A stretch of 64,000 nt of DNA, from the NCBI RefSeq assembly GCF_035946395.1, contig NZ_DASYZI010000324.1, positions 1 through 64,000 of the forward strand, in the 5' to 3' direction. This DNA comes from Actinocrinis sp035946395 (GTDB taxonomy: Bacteria; Actinomycetota; Actinomycetes; Streptomycetales; Catenulisporaceae). The translations under genes and the position numbers were made by a program. Of the stretch, positions 13,982-21,327 are shown piece after piece. The notes beneath the pieces are model-generated. The model was not told the DNA's origin, did not search any database, and worked only from the letters and a program-made list of their open reading frames with translations. The number at the start of each line of letters is the position of its first letter. Positions within the stretch are counted from its first letter, which is position 1.

Positions 13982-14266
13982 CTACCCGTCGGACGGGTCG
14001 TGCGGCGCGGCGACTGCGGCTCGGACGAAGCAGTCCTTGGCGCGCAGCAGGTCCCACAGGCCCTGCCGGACCTGGATACCAGGCGGCCGCCCCTCGACGG
14101 CCTGGTGGGCCAGCTTGTGGAACGGCTTGCTCACCGTCTGCAGGTACTCGGGCAGGTGATCGTAGGCGAACAGCGCCAGGAGCTCGCGCACCTCGTGGTC
14201 GCTGGTGGCGTCCCAGGGGATCAGGCGCGCCGGACCGGCCGAACCAGGCCATCCATCTTCACTCAC
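13982..14266 (-). CDS. small helical protein, possibly Acb2/Tad1-hairpin-like
   Basis: 94 residues. The core (LFAYDHLPEYLQTVSKPFHK, then LAHQAVEGRPPGIQVRQGLW and DLLRAKDCFVRAA) has the layout of a widespread actinophage family: aromatic-x-Tyr strand, LQxxSxPFxxLA helix, Pro-rich turn, LLxAKDxxVRAA helix. It resembles the two-helix hairpins of anti-CBASS sponge proteins (Acb2/Tad1 type), which bind cyclic nucleotide signals; that link is my inference and unproven. It overlaps the JAMM gene by 8 nt. Confidence 0.5.
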   Translation of the reverse strand: MSEDGWPGSAGPARLIPWDATSDHEVRELLALFAYDHLPEYLQTVSKPFHKLAHQAVEGRPPGIQVRQGLWDLLRAKDCFVRAAVAAPHDPSDG

Positions 14267-14663
14267 TGATCATCACGTCCTCTTCTGTGACGGTGCCGTC
14301 GATGATGCGGAACGCGCGCGCCTCGTCGTCGGGTGTGGAGATGATGACGTGGTGGACGTCGGGGTCGGCGGCGTAGGCGATGTCGACACCGGACGGGAAG
14401 GCGTCGCTGCCGGTGTGGGAGTGGTAGACGGCGATGACGTGCTTGCCCTCGTCTTCGGCCTGCTGCCAGACGCTGAGCTGCGAGACGGGGTCGAAGCGGA
14501 AGCAGGTTTCGGAGTTCTCGACGTTGGCCATGCGCACGGCCCACCTGGCGGTGCCGGGGTGGGTGTCGGATGCGATCAGGACGCCGCAGGCCTCGATTGG
14601 GTGGTCTTCGCGGGCGTGGGCCTGGATCTGGTCGCGCACACTGGTGGTGAGGGTCAGGGTCAT
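14259..14663 (-). CDS. JAMM/MPN+ metallo-isopeptidase (JAB domain)
   Basis: 134 residues, essentially a stand-alone JAB domain. Glu24 (HPIEACGVLIA), His81-x-His83, Ser91 and Asp94 complete the E...HxHx7Sx2D zinc motif. Such enzymes cleave isopeptide bonds or C-terminal tags. Examples are Mec with CysO in Mycobacterium, Cap3 in CBASS and Bil-system deconjugases, and JAB domains also occur in phage tail-assembly proteins. No tail gene is nearby, and the next gene may be an Acb2-like protein, so counter-defence is plausible but unproven. The ATG overlaps the previous stop. Confidence 0.88.
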   Translation of the reverse strand: MTLTLTTSVRDQIQAHAREDHPIEACGVLIASDTHPGTARWAVRMANVENSETCFRFDPVSQLSVWQQAEDEGKHVIAVYHSHTGSDAFPSGVDIAYAADPDVHHVIISTPDDEARAFRIIDGTVTEEDVMISE

Positions 14664-14911
14664 TCGTCGGGTCCGACTTCCTCGATCAGGACGCGGTACC
14701 GCTTGCCTGCGGCGAACACGGCGCCAGCCGGGCCGTTGACGACCATGCTGATCGTGCCGGACGGGGTGAACGGCGCCCACTCGGTGTTGTCGCGGCCCTG
14801 GATCGATGCGCTGAGCTGGAACTGCACGCTCACCTGGTCGAGCGGCTTCTTCCAGTCGCAGACGAACCGGGCCTCGACCGCCTGGAGCGGCTCGTGGTAG
14901 GCCTCGGACAT
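14660..14911 (-). CDS. conserved phage beta-rich protein, 83 aa
   Basis: The pattern VEARFVCDWKKPLDQVSVQF, then NTEWAPFTPSGTISMVVN and AAGKRYRVLIEEV fits a very common family of small phage proteins ('...GS.EN..WA..TP.G.i.M.v.NP.A...F..G..Y.vd'). The role is unknown; it is frequently found in early regions. It is coupled to its neighbours by TGATG and a 4-nt overlap. Confidence 0.7.
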   Translation of the reverse strand: MSEAYHEPLQAVEARFVCDWKKPLDQVSVQFQLSASIQGRDNTEWAPFTPSGTISMVVNGPAGAVFAAGKRYRVLIEEVGPDE

Positions 14912-15219
14912 CAGAACGACGTCTCCTGGCAGAAGCCCTCGCCGTCGCCCCAGCAGCGCGATGTGGTCCACAGCTGGTCGTTGCCGTCGAGGTGGACTTG
15001 CAGGTTGGCGTACTGGCGGTCGAACACGGCGACGACGTCGGCGGGGTACTGCTGGCCCTTGTATACCGTGTTGCCGATCCGCAGCACCTGTGCGGTGTGG
15101 GTGCCGTCGTCGAGCTGCTTGTGGAGTACCGCGGTCTGGCGCCGCTCGTTGGCGGCTTCGGCCTCGTCGGCGGTGACGGTGTACAGGACGCGCTGGCCCA
15201 GGATGAAGGGTTTGCTCAT
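14911..15219 (-). CDS. conserved phage protein, 102 aa
   Basis: FILGQRVLYTVTADEAEAAN, then VLRIGNTVYKGQQYPADVVA and VHLDGNDQLWTTSRCWGDGE match another frequent small phage family of unknown function with an SH3-like look. Leaderless ATG, with TAGCCT 6 nt upstream, whose TAG is also the stop codon of the HNH gene. Confidence 0.7.
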   Translation of the reverse strand: MSKPFILGQRVLYTVTADEAEAANERRQTAVLHKQLDDGTHTAQVLRIGNTVYKGQQYPADVVAVFDRQYANLQVHLDGNDQLWTTSRCWGDGEGFCQETSF

Positions 15220-15225
15220 GGCCTC

Positions 15226-15231
15226 AGGCTA
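15226..15231 (-). promoter_or_regulatory. -10 element TAGCCT overlapping the HNH stop codon
   Basis: TAGCCT, GAGGCC, ATG. The first three bases are the TAG stop of the HNH gene, so the HNH insertion ends exactly at this promoter. Confidence 0.55.
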
Positions 15232-16020
15232 CCTCTTGAGTTGGTGCGGGCAAATGCCTAGGTGGACAGCCCAGTTGCAGTTGGCGCAGAGCACCTCAAG
15301 TGGCGTGTCAGTGGGCCAGTTCAGGCGTCGTAACGCGGTGTAGAAGCTGTTGGCGGACTTGCCGTTCAGAGACGCGCGGTGTGCTCGACCGTTTCCGAGC
15401 GGGTGGTGGATCTGCAGAAAATCTGGGCCCGTTTCGCCACAGCATTGGCACGCGCCCCCGTAGGCAGCCAGCGTCGCGAGTTTGAGTTTTCGGGTAGCCC
15501 GCTGCCCAGCATTGGCCGGAATGACAGGATGCTTGTGAGGGCACGCAGGACGGTTGCGCTTGGCCGTATTGCAGTTCATGCATAAAGTCTGGAATCCGGG
15601 CGGGTAGTCATTGACCTTAAGCCATTTCATCAGGCTGTAATCGGGTCCGCTCTCTGGAATCCCGGGCACAATGTGGTCAACCGTCAGGAAGGCTAGCTCC
15701 GCTTCGCCACAACACACGCACTGGCGTCCGTACGCGTCTAGCGCAGCCTGCTTCCGCAGCCTACGCCTCTGCGCGTCCTTGGCGATCAGATGGTCGCGGT
15801 TCTCCTTGCGATATTCCACCTGATAGGCAGCATTAGCCGCTCTATTATTCTTGCTTCGTTCCCTGTCCTTTTGACGGACAGTCTTAGCATTGTTCCTGCG
15901 ATATTGTCGTGCGCGTTCTCGCATGCAGTCATAGCACCGAACGGCCGTGCTTCCGTTGGGGTAGACCACCATGCGGCGGTCCAGATGAGACGGGTCAACG
16001 CAGGGAACACCACCGGGCAT
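15229..16020 (-). CDS. tandem-HNH endonuclease-like protein (mobile)
   Basis: 263 residues with two copies of one HNH unit. Copy 1 (about 95-160) has CVCC (101-104), Asp-His at 115-116 and CMNCN (147-151). Copy 2 (about 185-255) has CQCC (191-194), His205-His206 and CANCN (245-249). An N-terminal Cys pair and a Lys/Arg/Asn-rich helix precede them. HNH proteins nick or cut DNA and are often free-standing homing elements. The 5' half is clearly AT-richer than its surroundings (for example around 15820-15910), consistent with recent insertion between genes. Confidence 0.82.
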   Translation of the reverse strand: MPGGVPCVDPSHLDRRMVVYPNGSTAVRCYDCMRERARQYRRNNAKTVRQKDRERSKNNRAANAAYQVEYRKENRDHLIAKDAQRRRLRKQAALDAYGRQCVCCGEAELAFLTVDHIVPGIPESGPDYSLMKWLKVNDYPPGFQTLCMNCNTAKRNRPACPHKHPVIPANAGQRATRKLKLATLAAYGGACQCCGETGPDFLQIHHPLGNGRAHRASLNGKSANSFYTALRRLNWPTDTPLEVLCANCNWAVHLGICPHQLKR

Positions 16021-16041
16021 GCCCCAAGTAAGCCATCTCCG

Positions 16042-16320
16042 TCAAAACTTAATCAAGTTCGTCGAGGAGAAACCTTGGCCGAACCCGTCTCCATCGCCAA
16101 CCCAGTTGACAATGCCATGAGTTAAATCTTTTACGAATGGATCGGCCTGGTGGTCGACGACTTCGCCTTCGGCTCCGGACAGGCGGTGCTTGACGCGGCT
16201 GCCGATGGCGGGGGTGGCGGTCTCGCCGGTGCCGTCGAGCGCGGGGGGGATGGCGTCGGAGGTGGAGCGGGGGATGCGGTCGGCGCTGTCGGCGGGGGTG
16301 TAGGCGCGGTTGGACATCAC
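16042..16320 (-). CDS. KOW/SH3-like protein, paralogue 2 of 3
   Basis: 92 residues. IGSRVKHRLSGAEGEVVDHQ carries the shared 'V-x-H-x2-SG-x2-G-x-V' signature. The last 30 residues use AT-richer codons than the start, so the boundary with the HNH insertion may have been remodelled. The GTG at 16320 (GTGA) or ATG at 16317 is the start. Confidence 0.65.
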   Translation of the reverse strand: MMSNRAYTPADSADRIPRSTSDAIPPALDGTGETATPAIGSRVKHRLSGAEGEVVDHQADPFVKDLTHGIVNWVGDGDGFGQGFSSTNLIKF

Positions 16321-16772
16321 TGGGCTCCGGTGTTGCGGTTCAGGGGCCTGTGGCTGGTGGCGTCCTCGTTGTACTGGTAGAGGTCGTTCGGGTGCGATCC
16401 CTCGACGCGCAGGGCGTTGGCGGAGACGCCCTGGGGCCAGGAGGCGTCTTCGCCTGCCCAGGTGACCTGGGGGACGGCGGTGCCGGAGTAGCCGTGGCTC
16501 GCGTGTCCGGTGACGGTGCCGCGCTGCCCGCTGGTGCGGTGCACGACCTCGGTGCCGACGGGGGGGGCGGTGGGGCGGCTGGTGGGGGTTGGGTCGGTGC
16601 GGTGGCTGTCTTGGGCGGTCTCGGGGTTGTTGCGGCGCACGCCGAGGGTCGCCTCGGGCTCGCGGGGCTGTGGGCGCCCTGGGGGGTTGTAGGGGGCCTG
16701 CGTTTTCTGCCCGGAGTCTGCGGGGGTCTGGTACAGCTTGGCCGCGATCGGCCTGGTTCCGCCCTCTGCCAT
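16317..16772 (-). CDS. KOW/SH3-like protein, paralogue 3 of 3
   Basis: 151 residues: a long Pro/Thr-rich disordered N-terminus (1-70), then VGTEVVHRTSGQRGTVTGHA (about 73-92) and a Trp-containing strand (VPQVTWAGEDASWPQGVSAN). Directly adjacent to paralogue 2, consistent with tandem duplication. The ATG has TAGCCT 7 nt upstream. Confidence 0.65.
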   Translation of the reverse strand: MAEGGTRPIAAKLYQTPADSGQKTQAPYNPPGRPQPREPEATLGVRRNNPETAQDSHRTDPTPTSRPTAPPVGTEVVHRTSGQRGTVTGHASHGYSGTAVPQVTWAGEDASWPQGVSANALRVEGSHPNDLYQYNEDATSHRPLNRNTGAQ

Positions 16773-16779
16773 GCCTCCC

Positions 16780-16812
16780 AGGCTACGCGCAGGGCGCGGG
16801 CGGCGCTATCGT
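16780..16812. promoter_or_regulatory. divergent leaderless promoters
   Basis: Leftward -10 TAGCCT (16780-16785) serves the 16772 gene. Rightward -10 TATCGT (16807-16812) lies 7 nt before the ATG at 16820. The two -10 elements are 21 bp apart. Confidence 0.5.
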
Positions 16813-16819
16813 GGCGGGC

Positions 16820-17095
16820 ATGGCCGTTTTCGTAGAGGTATTTCTTTCCGACATCCAGGACGAGCCGGACGGTGCGTCCCTGAAGATCACCAACGACAAG
16901 GACTCGGACCCGCAAGCCGTGGTGGACGCGTTCAAGACCGTGTACACCGGGCTGATCGCGGCGATCGACGAGATCGACGCCGCAGAAGCAGCAGCGGAAG
17001 CGGCCAAGACCGCAGCCGCCGCGGCCCCTGTCTCGCCGGCCGACGTCCCGGCTCCCGACCCGACGGTGCCCGCGACGGTCGCACCAGCCGTGTAG
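16820..17095 (+). CDS. hypothetical protein, 91 aa
   Basis: Acidic N-terminal domain (MAVFVEVFLSDIQDEPDGAS), a helix, then an Ala/Pro-rich tail. No ribosome-binding site; TATCGT 7 nt upstream suggests a leaderless message. Single-gene rightward unit ended by the 17119-17161 hairpin. Function unknown. Confidence 0.6.
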   Translation: MAVFVEVFLSDIQDEPDGASLKITNDKDSDPQAVVDAFKTVYTGLIAAIDEIDAAEAAAEAAKTAAAAAPVSPADVPAPDPTVPATVAPAV

Positions 17096-17118
17096 GCTCG
17101 CTCCGGACGCGGAAACCG

Positions 17119-17161
17119 CAGTACGGCCCCACCCAGATTCGCGCCGGGTGGGGCCGTACTG
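17119..17161. terminator. 16-bp bidirectional hairpin
   Basis: CAGTACGGCCCCACCC pairs perfectly with GGGTGGGGCCGTACTG over an 11-nt loop between convergent genes. Confidence 0.85.
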
Positions 17162-17169
17162 TGTCTGCT

Positions 17170-17625
17170 CTAGTTCGCGGCCTTCTCGGCCGCGGGCCAC
17201 AGCTCGGGGTGCTGCTCGGGGATCGGGACGCGGATCAGCTCCTGCGCCAGGTACCGGCGGTGGTTGCGCAGCAGTTCCCCGCGCTCCGCGGCCGCGTTGT
17301 CGTCGTGGTCCTCCCAGTGCACGGTGTAGCCGCGCAGCCCGTCGAGCCAGCGCACGGGCTGCACGACGCCCTGGACGAGGCCGGGCGCCGGCCGGTCGAG
17401 GTTGGGGGCGAGGATCACGATGTCGCCGGCCTGCAGCCGGGGCTTGGTCACCCGGATCTCGGACAGGTCCAGCGGCATCGTGTGCGACACGTCGTGGCCG
17501 TACTCGACGACCTTCACGCTCTCGTAGCCGACCTCGATGACGCGGCCGGGGTGGTTGGCCAGGGGGATCTTGTTGGGCCAGGTGACTTCGTCGTCTACGC
17601 GGATCACCATCGTGGTCGTGGTCAT
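17170..17625 (-). CDS. double KOW/SH3-like protein, 151 aa
   Basis: Two successive beta-barrel-like halves, VDDEVTWPNKIPLANHPGRV (about 10-60) and AGDIVILAPNLDRPAPGLVQ (about 65-135), each end in a conserved-looking strand. GAAGGGA precedes the ATG, and it has its own promoter (17669-17697). Single-gene leftward unit. It may bind RNA or act as an adaptor; function unknown. Confidence 0.65.
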   Translation of the reverse strand: MTTTTMVIRVDDEVTWPNKIPLANHPGRVIEVGYESVKVVEYGHDVSHTMPLDLSEIRVTKPRLQAGDIVILAPNLDRPAPGLVQGVVQPVRWLDGLRGYTVHWEDHDDNAAAERGELLRNHRRYLAQELIRVPIPEQHPELWPAAEKAAN

Positions 17626-17668
17626 CGTCGCGGTCCCTTCGCAGTGTGCTGTATGTGCTTGTTCTGTG

Positions 17669-17697
17669 AGTACACTGCGACCTTGCCGACCTGTCAA
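17669..17697 (-). promoter_or_regulatory. promoter TTGACA-N17-TGTACT
   Basis: -35 TTGACA (17692-17697), 17-nt spacer, -10 TGTACT (17669-17674). The -35 and following bases (TTGACAGGTCGGCAAGGT) match the sequence before the 36001 gene at 16 of 18 positions. Confidence 0.7.
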
Positions 17698-17732
17698 GGG
17701 GCGGGTTGCGGTCGATTCCGCGCCGGTCCGAC

Positions 17733-17763
17733 TTGACTCGGGGGCAATCCCATGAACTAATAC
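17733..17763 (+). promoter_or_regulatory. rightward promoter candidate
   Basis: TTGACT (17733-17738) with ACTAAT (spacing 17) or TAATAC (spacing 19) as -10, upstream of the 17806 gene, which has a good GAGGAGG site. Confidence 0.45.
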
Positions 17764-17805
17764 TACTAGCCGCGTCCGCCGGGCGCGCGGGACGAGGAGG
17801 CCACC

Positions 17806-18018
17806 GTGGACCACCGCGAGATCAACTACCGCCGGGCCTGCCGCAGGATCGCGCAGGTGCACACCCGGCTCGACGAGATCCGCCGGACGCTGGATGCCGA
17901 CATCCCCAGGGACGACTGGGAGACGCTGCTCATCGAGCGCAGGCAGCTGCGCGAGGAGCGCGACCGGCTGAACGAGACCATCACGGCGCACAACGTCTAC
18001 GCCCGCGCCATCCGCTAG
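17806..18018 (+). CDS. coiled-coil protein, 70 aa
   Basis: GTG start with GAGGAGG 6 nt upstream. Almost wholly a charged helix (RIAQVHTRLDEIRRTLDADI, then RRQLREERDRLNETI). Two-gene rightward unit with the next gene. Function unknown. Confidence 0.65.
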   Translation: MDHREINYRRACRRIAQVHTRLDEIRRTLDADIPRDDWETLLIERRQLREERDRLNETITAHNVYARAIR

Positions 18019-18055
18019 CACGCACAATCCGACACACGACGAAGGAGTCGCACCC

Positions 18056-18244
18056 ATGATGATGAAGCTCACGCCCGCTGACCTGGACCGCATCACCGAG
18101 CTGGTCCATCTGCAGGCCGACATCCTGACCGAGGAGGGCAACCTGCAGGCCGCAGGGCCGGCCGCGGAACTCGCCGTCCGGCTGGACCAGGCGCGCGAGG
18201 CACGGCAGCGGCGCGGGACCGAGGTGCCCGTCCTGCTCGTGTGA
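18056..18244 (+). CDS. short helical protein, 62 aa
   Basis: Three consecutive ATGs at 18056 follow GAAGGAG (18041-18047). Predicted to be two helices (LTPADLDRITELVHLQADIL). Terminated by the 18260-18300 hairpin. Function unknown. Confidence 0.65.
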   Translation: MMMKLTPADLDRITELVHLQADILTEEGNLQAAGPAAELAVRLDQAREARQRRGTEVPVLLV

Positions 18245-18259
18245 CCCCGTAGACACCCG

Positions 18260-18300
18260 CACCCCGTGACGCCTGACTACTAGTCGGGCGTCACGGGGTG
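18260..18300. terminator. 14-bp bidirectional hairpin with extended stem
   Basis: CACCCCGTGACGCC pairs with GGCGTCACGGGGTG; the loop can extend the stem further (GACT/AGTC). It separates convergent units. Confidence 0.85.
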
Positions 18301-18306
18301 TCTGGG

Positions 18307-18612
18307 TTATTTCAGGGTGTTCGGCTCGACGCCCTGGTAGCGGGCCCGGGTCTGGGCGGAGACGTCGTCCACGATGTGCCAGTACCGGTTGAGCCGGTCA
18401 TCGGACCGGCCCCTGCGCGTCGTCAGGTACCGGACCGCGGCCGCCACCAGGACGCTGGGGTCGGTCTTCAGGGCGCGGTGGTGCTCCTGGATCGCGTGGA
18501 TCATCGGCGCGCTGATCGCGCCCCGTGGGCCGACCGCGGCGAGCCACGCCAGGGCCTGGGCGAGCTGCGTCTCCGGGCCGGGCAGGCGCTCCTCGAGCGG
18601 TTCGATGGTCAA
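18307..18612 (-). CDS. helical hypothetical protein, 101 aa
   Basis: TTG start overlapping the previous stop (TTGA). Helical repeats (LAQALAWLAAVGPRGAISAP; IHAIQEHHRALKTDPSVL). It is the last gene of the GntR-headed leftward unit. Function unknown. Confidence 0.55.
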   Translation of the reverse strand: MTIEPLEERLPGPETQLAQALAWLAAVGPRGAISAPMIHAIQEHHRALKTDPSVLVAAAVRYLTTRRGRSDDRLNRYWHIVDDVSAQTRARYQGVEPNTLK

Positions 18613-19085
18613 AGACGGCCGCCGTGCTCGCGCACGTACAGCGCGGCCAGGCCGTGCAGCGCGACCTGGATGCACGCCGACAGGTCCGCGGGCTGGGACT
18701 GCAGCACGGCGTGCTCGACCTGGTCGAGGTTCTCGGCCGTCGCCAGCCAGCAGCCGAGCTCCAGCGCCTCGACGTCGCCCACGGTGCGGCCCTGCGCGCG
18801 GGCGTACCTGCGGCCCTTCGCGACCAGGCCGTTCGACCCCGGCACCGCGACCAGGCCCTCGGCCACCGCCGAGAACGCAGCCACCCACTTCGCCGACCAC
18901 TCCTGGAAAGACGGCGCCCGGTGCACGTCCAGGAACGGTGACGTCGGGTGCGGGATCGCAGGCTGCGGCGCATCCTGGCGCTCGTGCGCGTGCACCTCGG
19001 TCACGCGCTCCGGGATCAGCGCCGCCACCTCGTCCCCGCCGAGAACCGGCGGCATCAGCTCGGTGTTTCCGTCCTTCGCGCTCAC
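18609..19085 (-). CDS. hypothetical protein, 158 aa
   Basis: GTG in a GTGA overlap. Disordered N-terminal 50 residues, then a helical domain (WSAKWVAAFSAVAEGLVAV; VEALELGCWLATAENLDQVE). It resembles its neighbour in length and helical content, but no family is recognised. Confidence 0.6.
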   Translation of the reverse strand: MSAKDGNTELMPPVLGGDEVAALIPERVTEVHAHERQDAPQPAIPHPTSPFLDVHRAPSFQEWSAKWVAAFSAVAEGLVAVPGSNGLVAKGRRYARAQGRTVGDVEALELGCWLATAENLDQVEHAVLQSQPADLSACIQVALHGLAALYVREHGGRL

Positions 19086-19318
19086 GCCAAGACCACCTCT
19101 ACCCAGTCGAGTTCCGGACTGTCCGGATACGTGTACCAGTGCGTTGACCTGATGTTGTGCGGGGTGCCGCGGACGAACACGGACGCGCCGGGCGCGGGCG
19201 GCAGCGCGGTGAACACGCGGCTGCCCTCGTTCACCAGCACCTCGCCGAGCGGCCGCGTGAACCGCATCACAACCTTGACCGGGACAGCGTCGTCCTCAGC
19301 CTCATACTCGAAGATCAT
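19082..19318 (-). CDS. hypothetical protein, 78 aa
   Basis: ATG at 19318 in a tight overlap. Beta-rich (VKVVMRFTRPLGEVLVNEGS, then WYTYPDSPELDWVEVVL). Function unknown. Confidence 0.6.
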   Translation of the reverse strand: MIFEYEAEDDAVPVKVVMRFTRPLGEVLVNEGSRVFTALPPAPGASVFVRGTPHNIRSTHWYTYPDSPELDWVEVVLA

Positions 19319-19512
19319 CGCCGAGACTCCTGTCTCCTCGCGGCCGCCCGGCGCAGCAAGACGATCCAGACGGCGGGCCACAGCATCACGCCGACCACCC
19401 ACTCGTCGAACGGCGTCGACCTGATGCCCTTCTTCTTCATCGCCCGCGACGCCATCGCCACATCCGCCACACCGACCAGCAGGTACCCGGCCAGCGCAAT
19501 CCAGTGCCCCAT
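19315..19512 (-). CDS. two-helix membrane protein, 65 aa
   Basis: Two transmembrane helices (HWIALAGYLLVGVADVAMA and VGVMLWPAVWIVLL) separated by a basic loop, with an Arg-rich tail. One of several tiny membrane proteins in this unit. TGATG coupling. Confidence 0.65.
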   Translation of the reverse strand: MGHWIALAGYLLVGVADVAMASRAMKKKGIRSTPFDEWVVGVMLWPAVWIVLLRRAAARRQESRR

Positions 19513-19775
19513 CAGTCCCGCTTCCCCACGTGAGCGGTCAGCCACTTGCGGCCGGCCAGGGCCTCGATCAGCGACAGCACGCGCTCGGCGTCGCCGATAC
19601 TCGGCAGTTCGATGGACGGCCCGTCACGGCCGTCCTCGGAGGTCACGATGGTCGCCGGGCCGCGGGGCGGCCGCATGCAGATGACCTTCAGGTGCAGCGT
19701 GCGCCCGTCCTCGTCGACCAGGCCCAGCCACGGCATCCGACGCAGATCCCAGTCCCGGGGCAGCACGGCGCTCAC
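19512..19775 (-). CDS. hypothetical protein, 87 aa
   Basis: GTG start in a GTGA overlap. DWDLRRMPWLGLVDEDGR opens a small alpha/beta protein ending in a helix (IGDAERVLSLIEALAGR). Function unknown. Confidence 0.6.
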   Translation of the reverse strand: MSAVLPRDWDLRRMPWLGLVDEDGRTLHLKVICMRPPRGPATIVTSEDGRDGPSIELPSIGDAERVLSLIEALAGRKWLTAHVGKRD

Positions 19776-20140
19776 GGGTTGTACTCCGTCCATCCCGACG
19801 CCAGCATCAGCGGCATCGGATCCGGGTCGACGCTGGTGTCCCACTGCATACTGAACGTGGACTCGGGCGAGCCCCGCCAGTGATCACGCAGCGGGCCGAC
19901 AGGGTCGACATGCATCTGTACCAGCTCAAGATTCGCGATGCCGTCGAAGTCCCAGTACCGGCGCTTGACGCTGGCGCTGTAGCTGCCGGCGCCTTCTTCC
20001 GTTTCGCGCCAGAGGTCGATGCAACTCATCTCGTCGCCGTTCGGCAGTGCGCCCATCTCGACTTCGCGCGTGAGCAGCGTCCCGAGGACGCCGAAGCTGT
20101 CCGCACCGTGGGTGATCGCACACCAGAGTTTGACCTTCAC
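19772..20140 (-). CDS. hypothetical protein, 122 aa
   Basis: GTG start in a GTGA overlap with the exonuclease gene. Acidic/aromatic alpha/beta protein (KVKLWCAITHGADSFGVLGT, then WRETEEGAGSYSASVKRRYW). The direct coupling may indicate a partner of the exonuclease, but nothing in the sequence proves it. Confidence 0.6.
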   Translation of the reverse strand: MKVKLWCAITHGADSFGVLGTLLTREVEMGALPNGDEMSCIDLWRETEEGAGSYSASVKRRYWDFDGIANLELVQMHVDPVGPLRDHWRGSPESTFSMQWDTSVDPDPMPLMLASGWTEYNP

Positions 20141-20760
20141 CTGTTCTCCCAGCTGTACGGTTCGATTCCGGTGCCGTGGAAGCGCTTGCGCTCGATGTGC
20201 ATGAGCAGCTCGTGCTTGTCCTTCGCGTTGGCCGCGTCCCACGCCGCGGAGTGCACCTGGCCGTTCAGGGGCAGCGCGGCGTTGAGCTCGTGGTCCGGGA
20301 CGCCGAGGCGCAGCTGTTCCTGGTGGACGTTCATCGTGTCCATGGGGCAGTCCGCGGGCAGCTCGATCATGCGGCCGAACAGCTGCGCGTAGGCGACGTG
20401 GTCGTACGCCGAGTAGTCGGCCCACAGCTGGACGTCGGGGGTCTCGGCGACGAACTTGCGGACCCGGTTGCGGACCTTGATGCGGGAGTGGACGTGCTTG
20501 AAGTCGGGATGCCTGGGTTCCCACTCCCAGTCCCACCGGTAGCCGCGCCTGCCCGGGGCGCCGTGGTCGTGCACGTTGATCGGCAGGTGCTTCACGACGT
20601 TGTCGCGCAGCCACTCGTTGTTCACGGCCCTGATCACGGCTCCGTGGTCGTCGCCGACGATCAGGTACAGCTCCCTGCCGTCCTCGCGGACCATGCCGAT
20701 CGACAGCAGCTCGATCGTCCGCCCGTCCTCCACAAACTCTGAATCGTAGTACAATCGCAT
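20137..20760 (-). CDS. Rv2179c-like 3'-5' exoribonuclease (DEDDh)
   Basis: 207 residues. The N-terminus MRLYYDSEFVEDGRTIELLS (D6, E8) is the Exo I motif of the Rv2179c family (RNase T-like). WADYSAYDHVAYAQLFG (D115 or D120) is Exo II, and HSAAWDAANAK (H170, D175) is Exo III with the His-x4-Asp spacing of DEDDh enzymes. These degrade RNA 3' to 5' using two metal ions. In a phage it may process tRNA or host transcripts. Confidence 0.85.
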   Translation of the reverse strand: MRLYYDSEFVEDGRTIELLSIGMVREDGRELYLIVGDDHGAVIRAVNNEWLRDNVVKHLPINVHDHGAPGRRGYRWDWEWEPRHPDFKHVHSRIKVRNRVRKFVAETPDVQLWADYSAYDHVAYAQLFGRMIELPADCPMDTMNVHQEQLRLGVPDHELNAALPLNGQVHSAAWDAANAKDKHELLMHIERKRFHGTGIEPYSWENR

Positions 20761-20761
20761 G

Positions 20762-21004
20762 TCAGCCGACTCCGATCCACTCGACGAGCTGCTGGCCGAG
20801 GTCGTCGATCGTCTCGGTCATCGCCTTGGCCAGACCGGCGATCAGCTGGGCCGCGCCGGCGGGTTCCATGTCGACGTGCACCTGGCCGACGTTCGTGTTG
20901 ACGACCAGGCAGATGTCGGTGCTGCCCTTCTTGCGGGCGACGCCGATCACCTTGTCCGGGAGTTCCACCGTCGCCGGGATCGCCCGGGGGGCTGGTTTGC
21001 TCAC
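20762..21004 (-). CDS. hypothetical protein, 80 aa
   Basis: GTG start in a GTGA overlap. Strand-rich core (VIGVARKKGSTDICLVVNTN) and an acidic C-terminal helix. It lies 1 nt before the exonuclease start. Function unknown. Confidence 0.6.
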   Translation of the reverse strand: MSKPAPRAIPATVELPDKVIGVARKKGSTDICLVVNTNVGQVHVDMEPAGAAQLIAGLAKAMTETIDDLGQQLVEWIGVG

Positions 21005-21327
21005 GTCGTGCCTCCGATCCTCATCGTGATCTTGTAGGGGATTTCGCGGCCCGCGCGCAGCCGCAGGGTCAGCGGACCGTACTCGCTGCTGACGTACTCG
21101 GCGGTGCGCTTGACCGCCCGTGCGGGCGGGTAGCCGGTGCTGTTGCACAGCGCCAGCCGCGGGCCGTCCTGCGTCGCCACCACGGCCCAGTCGTCGCCGG
21201 TGGCGTCGGTCCACCGGTCGTCCAGGCGCGGGCGCGAGGTGCCGATGTCCACGGGGATCGGGCGCGACACCGGGCCGGCCGGGTCCTGATTCACGTAAAG
21301 CTCTCTTCCCTCGGTGAAGGTGCCCAT
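21001..21327 (-). CDS. hypothetical protein, 108 aa
   Basis: ATG in a TGATG overlap. Beta-rich throughout (GDDWAVVATQDGPRLALCN; EYGPLTLRLRAGREIPYKIT). No motif recognised. Confidence 0.6.
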   Translation of the reverse strand: MGTFTEGRELYVNQDPAGPVSRPIPVDIGTSRPRLDDRWTDATGDDWAVVATQDGPRLALCNSTGYPPARAVKRTAEYVSSEYGPLTLRLRAGREIPYKITMRIGGTT

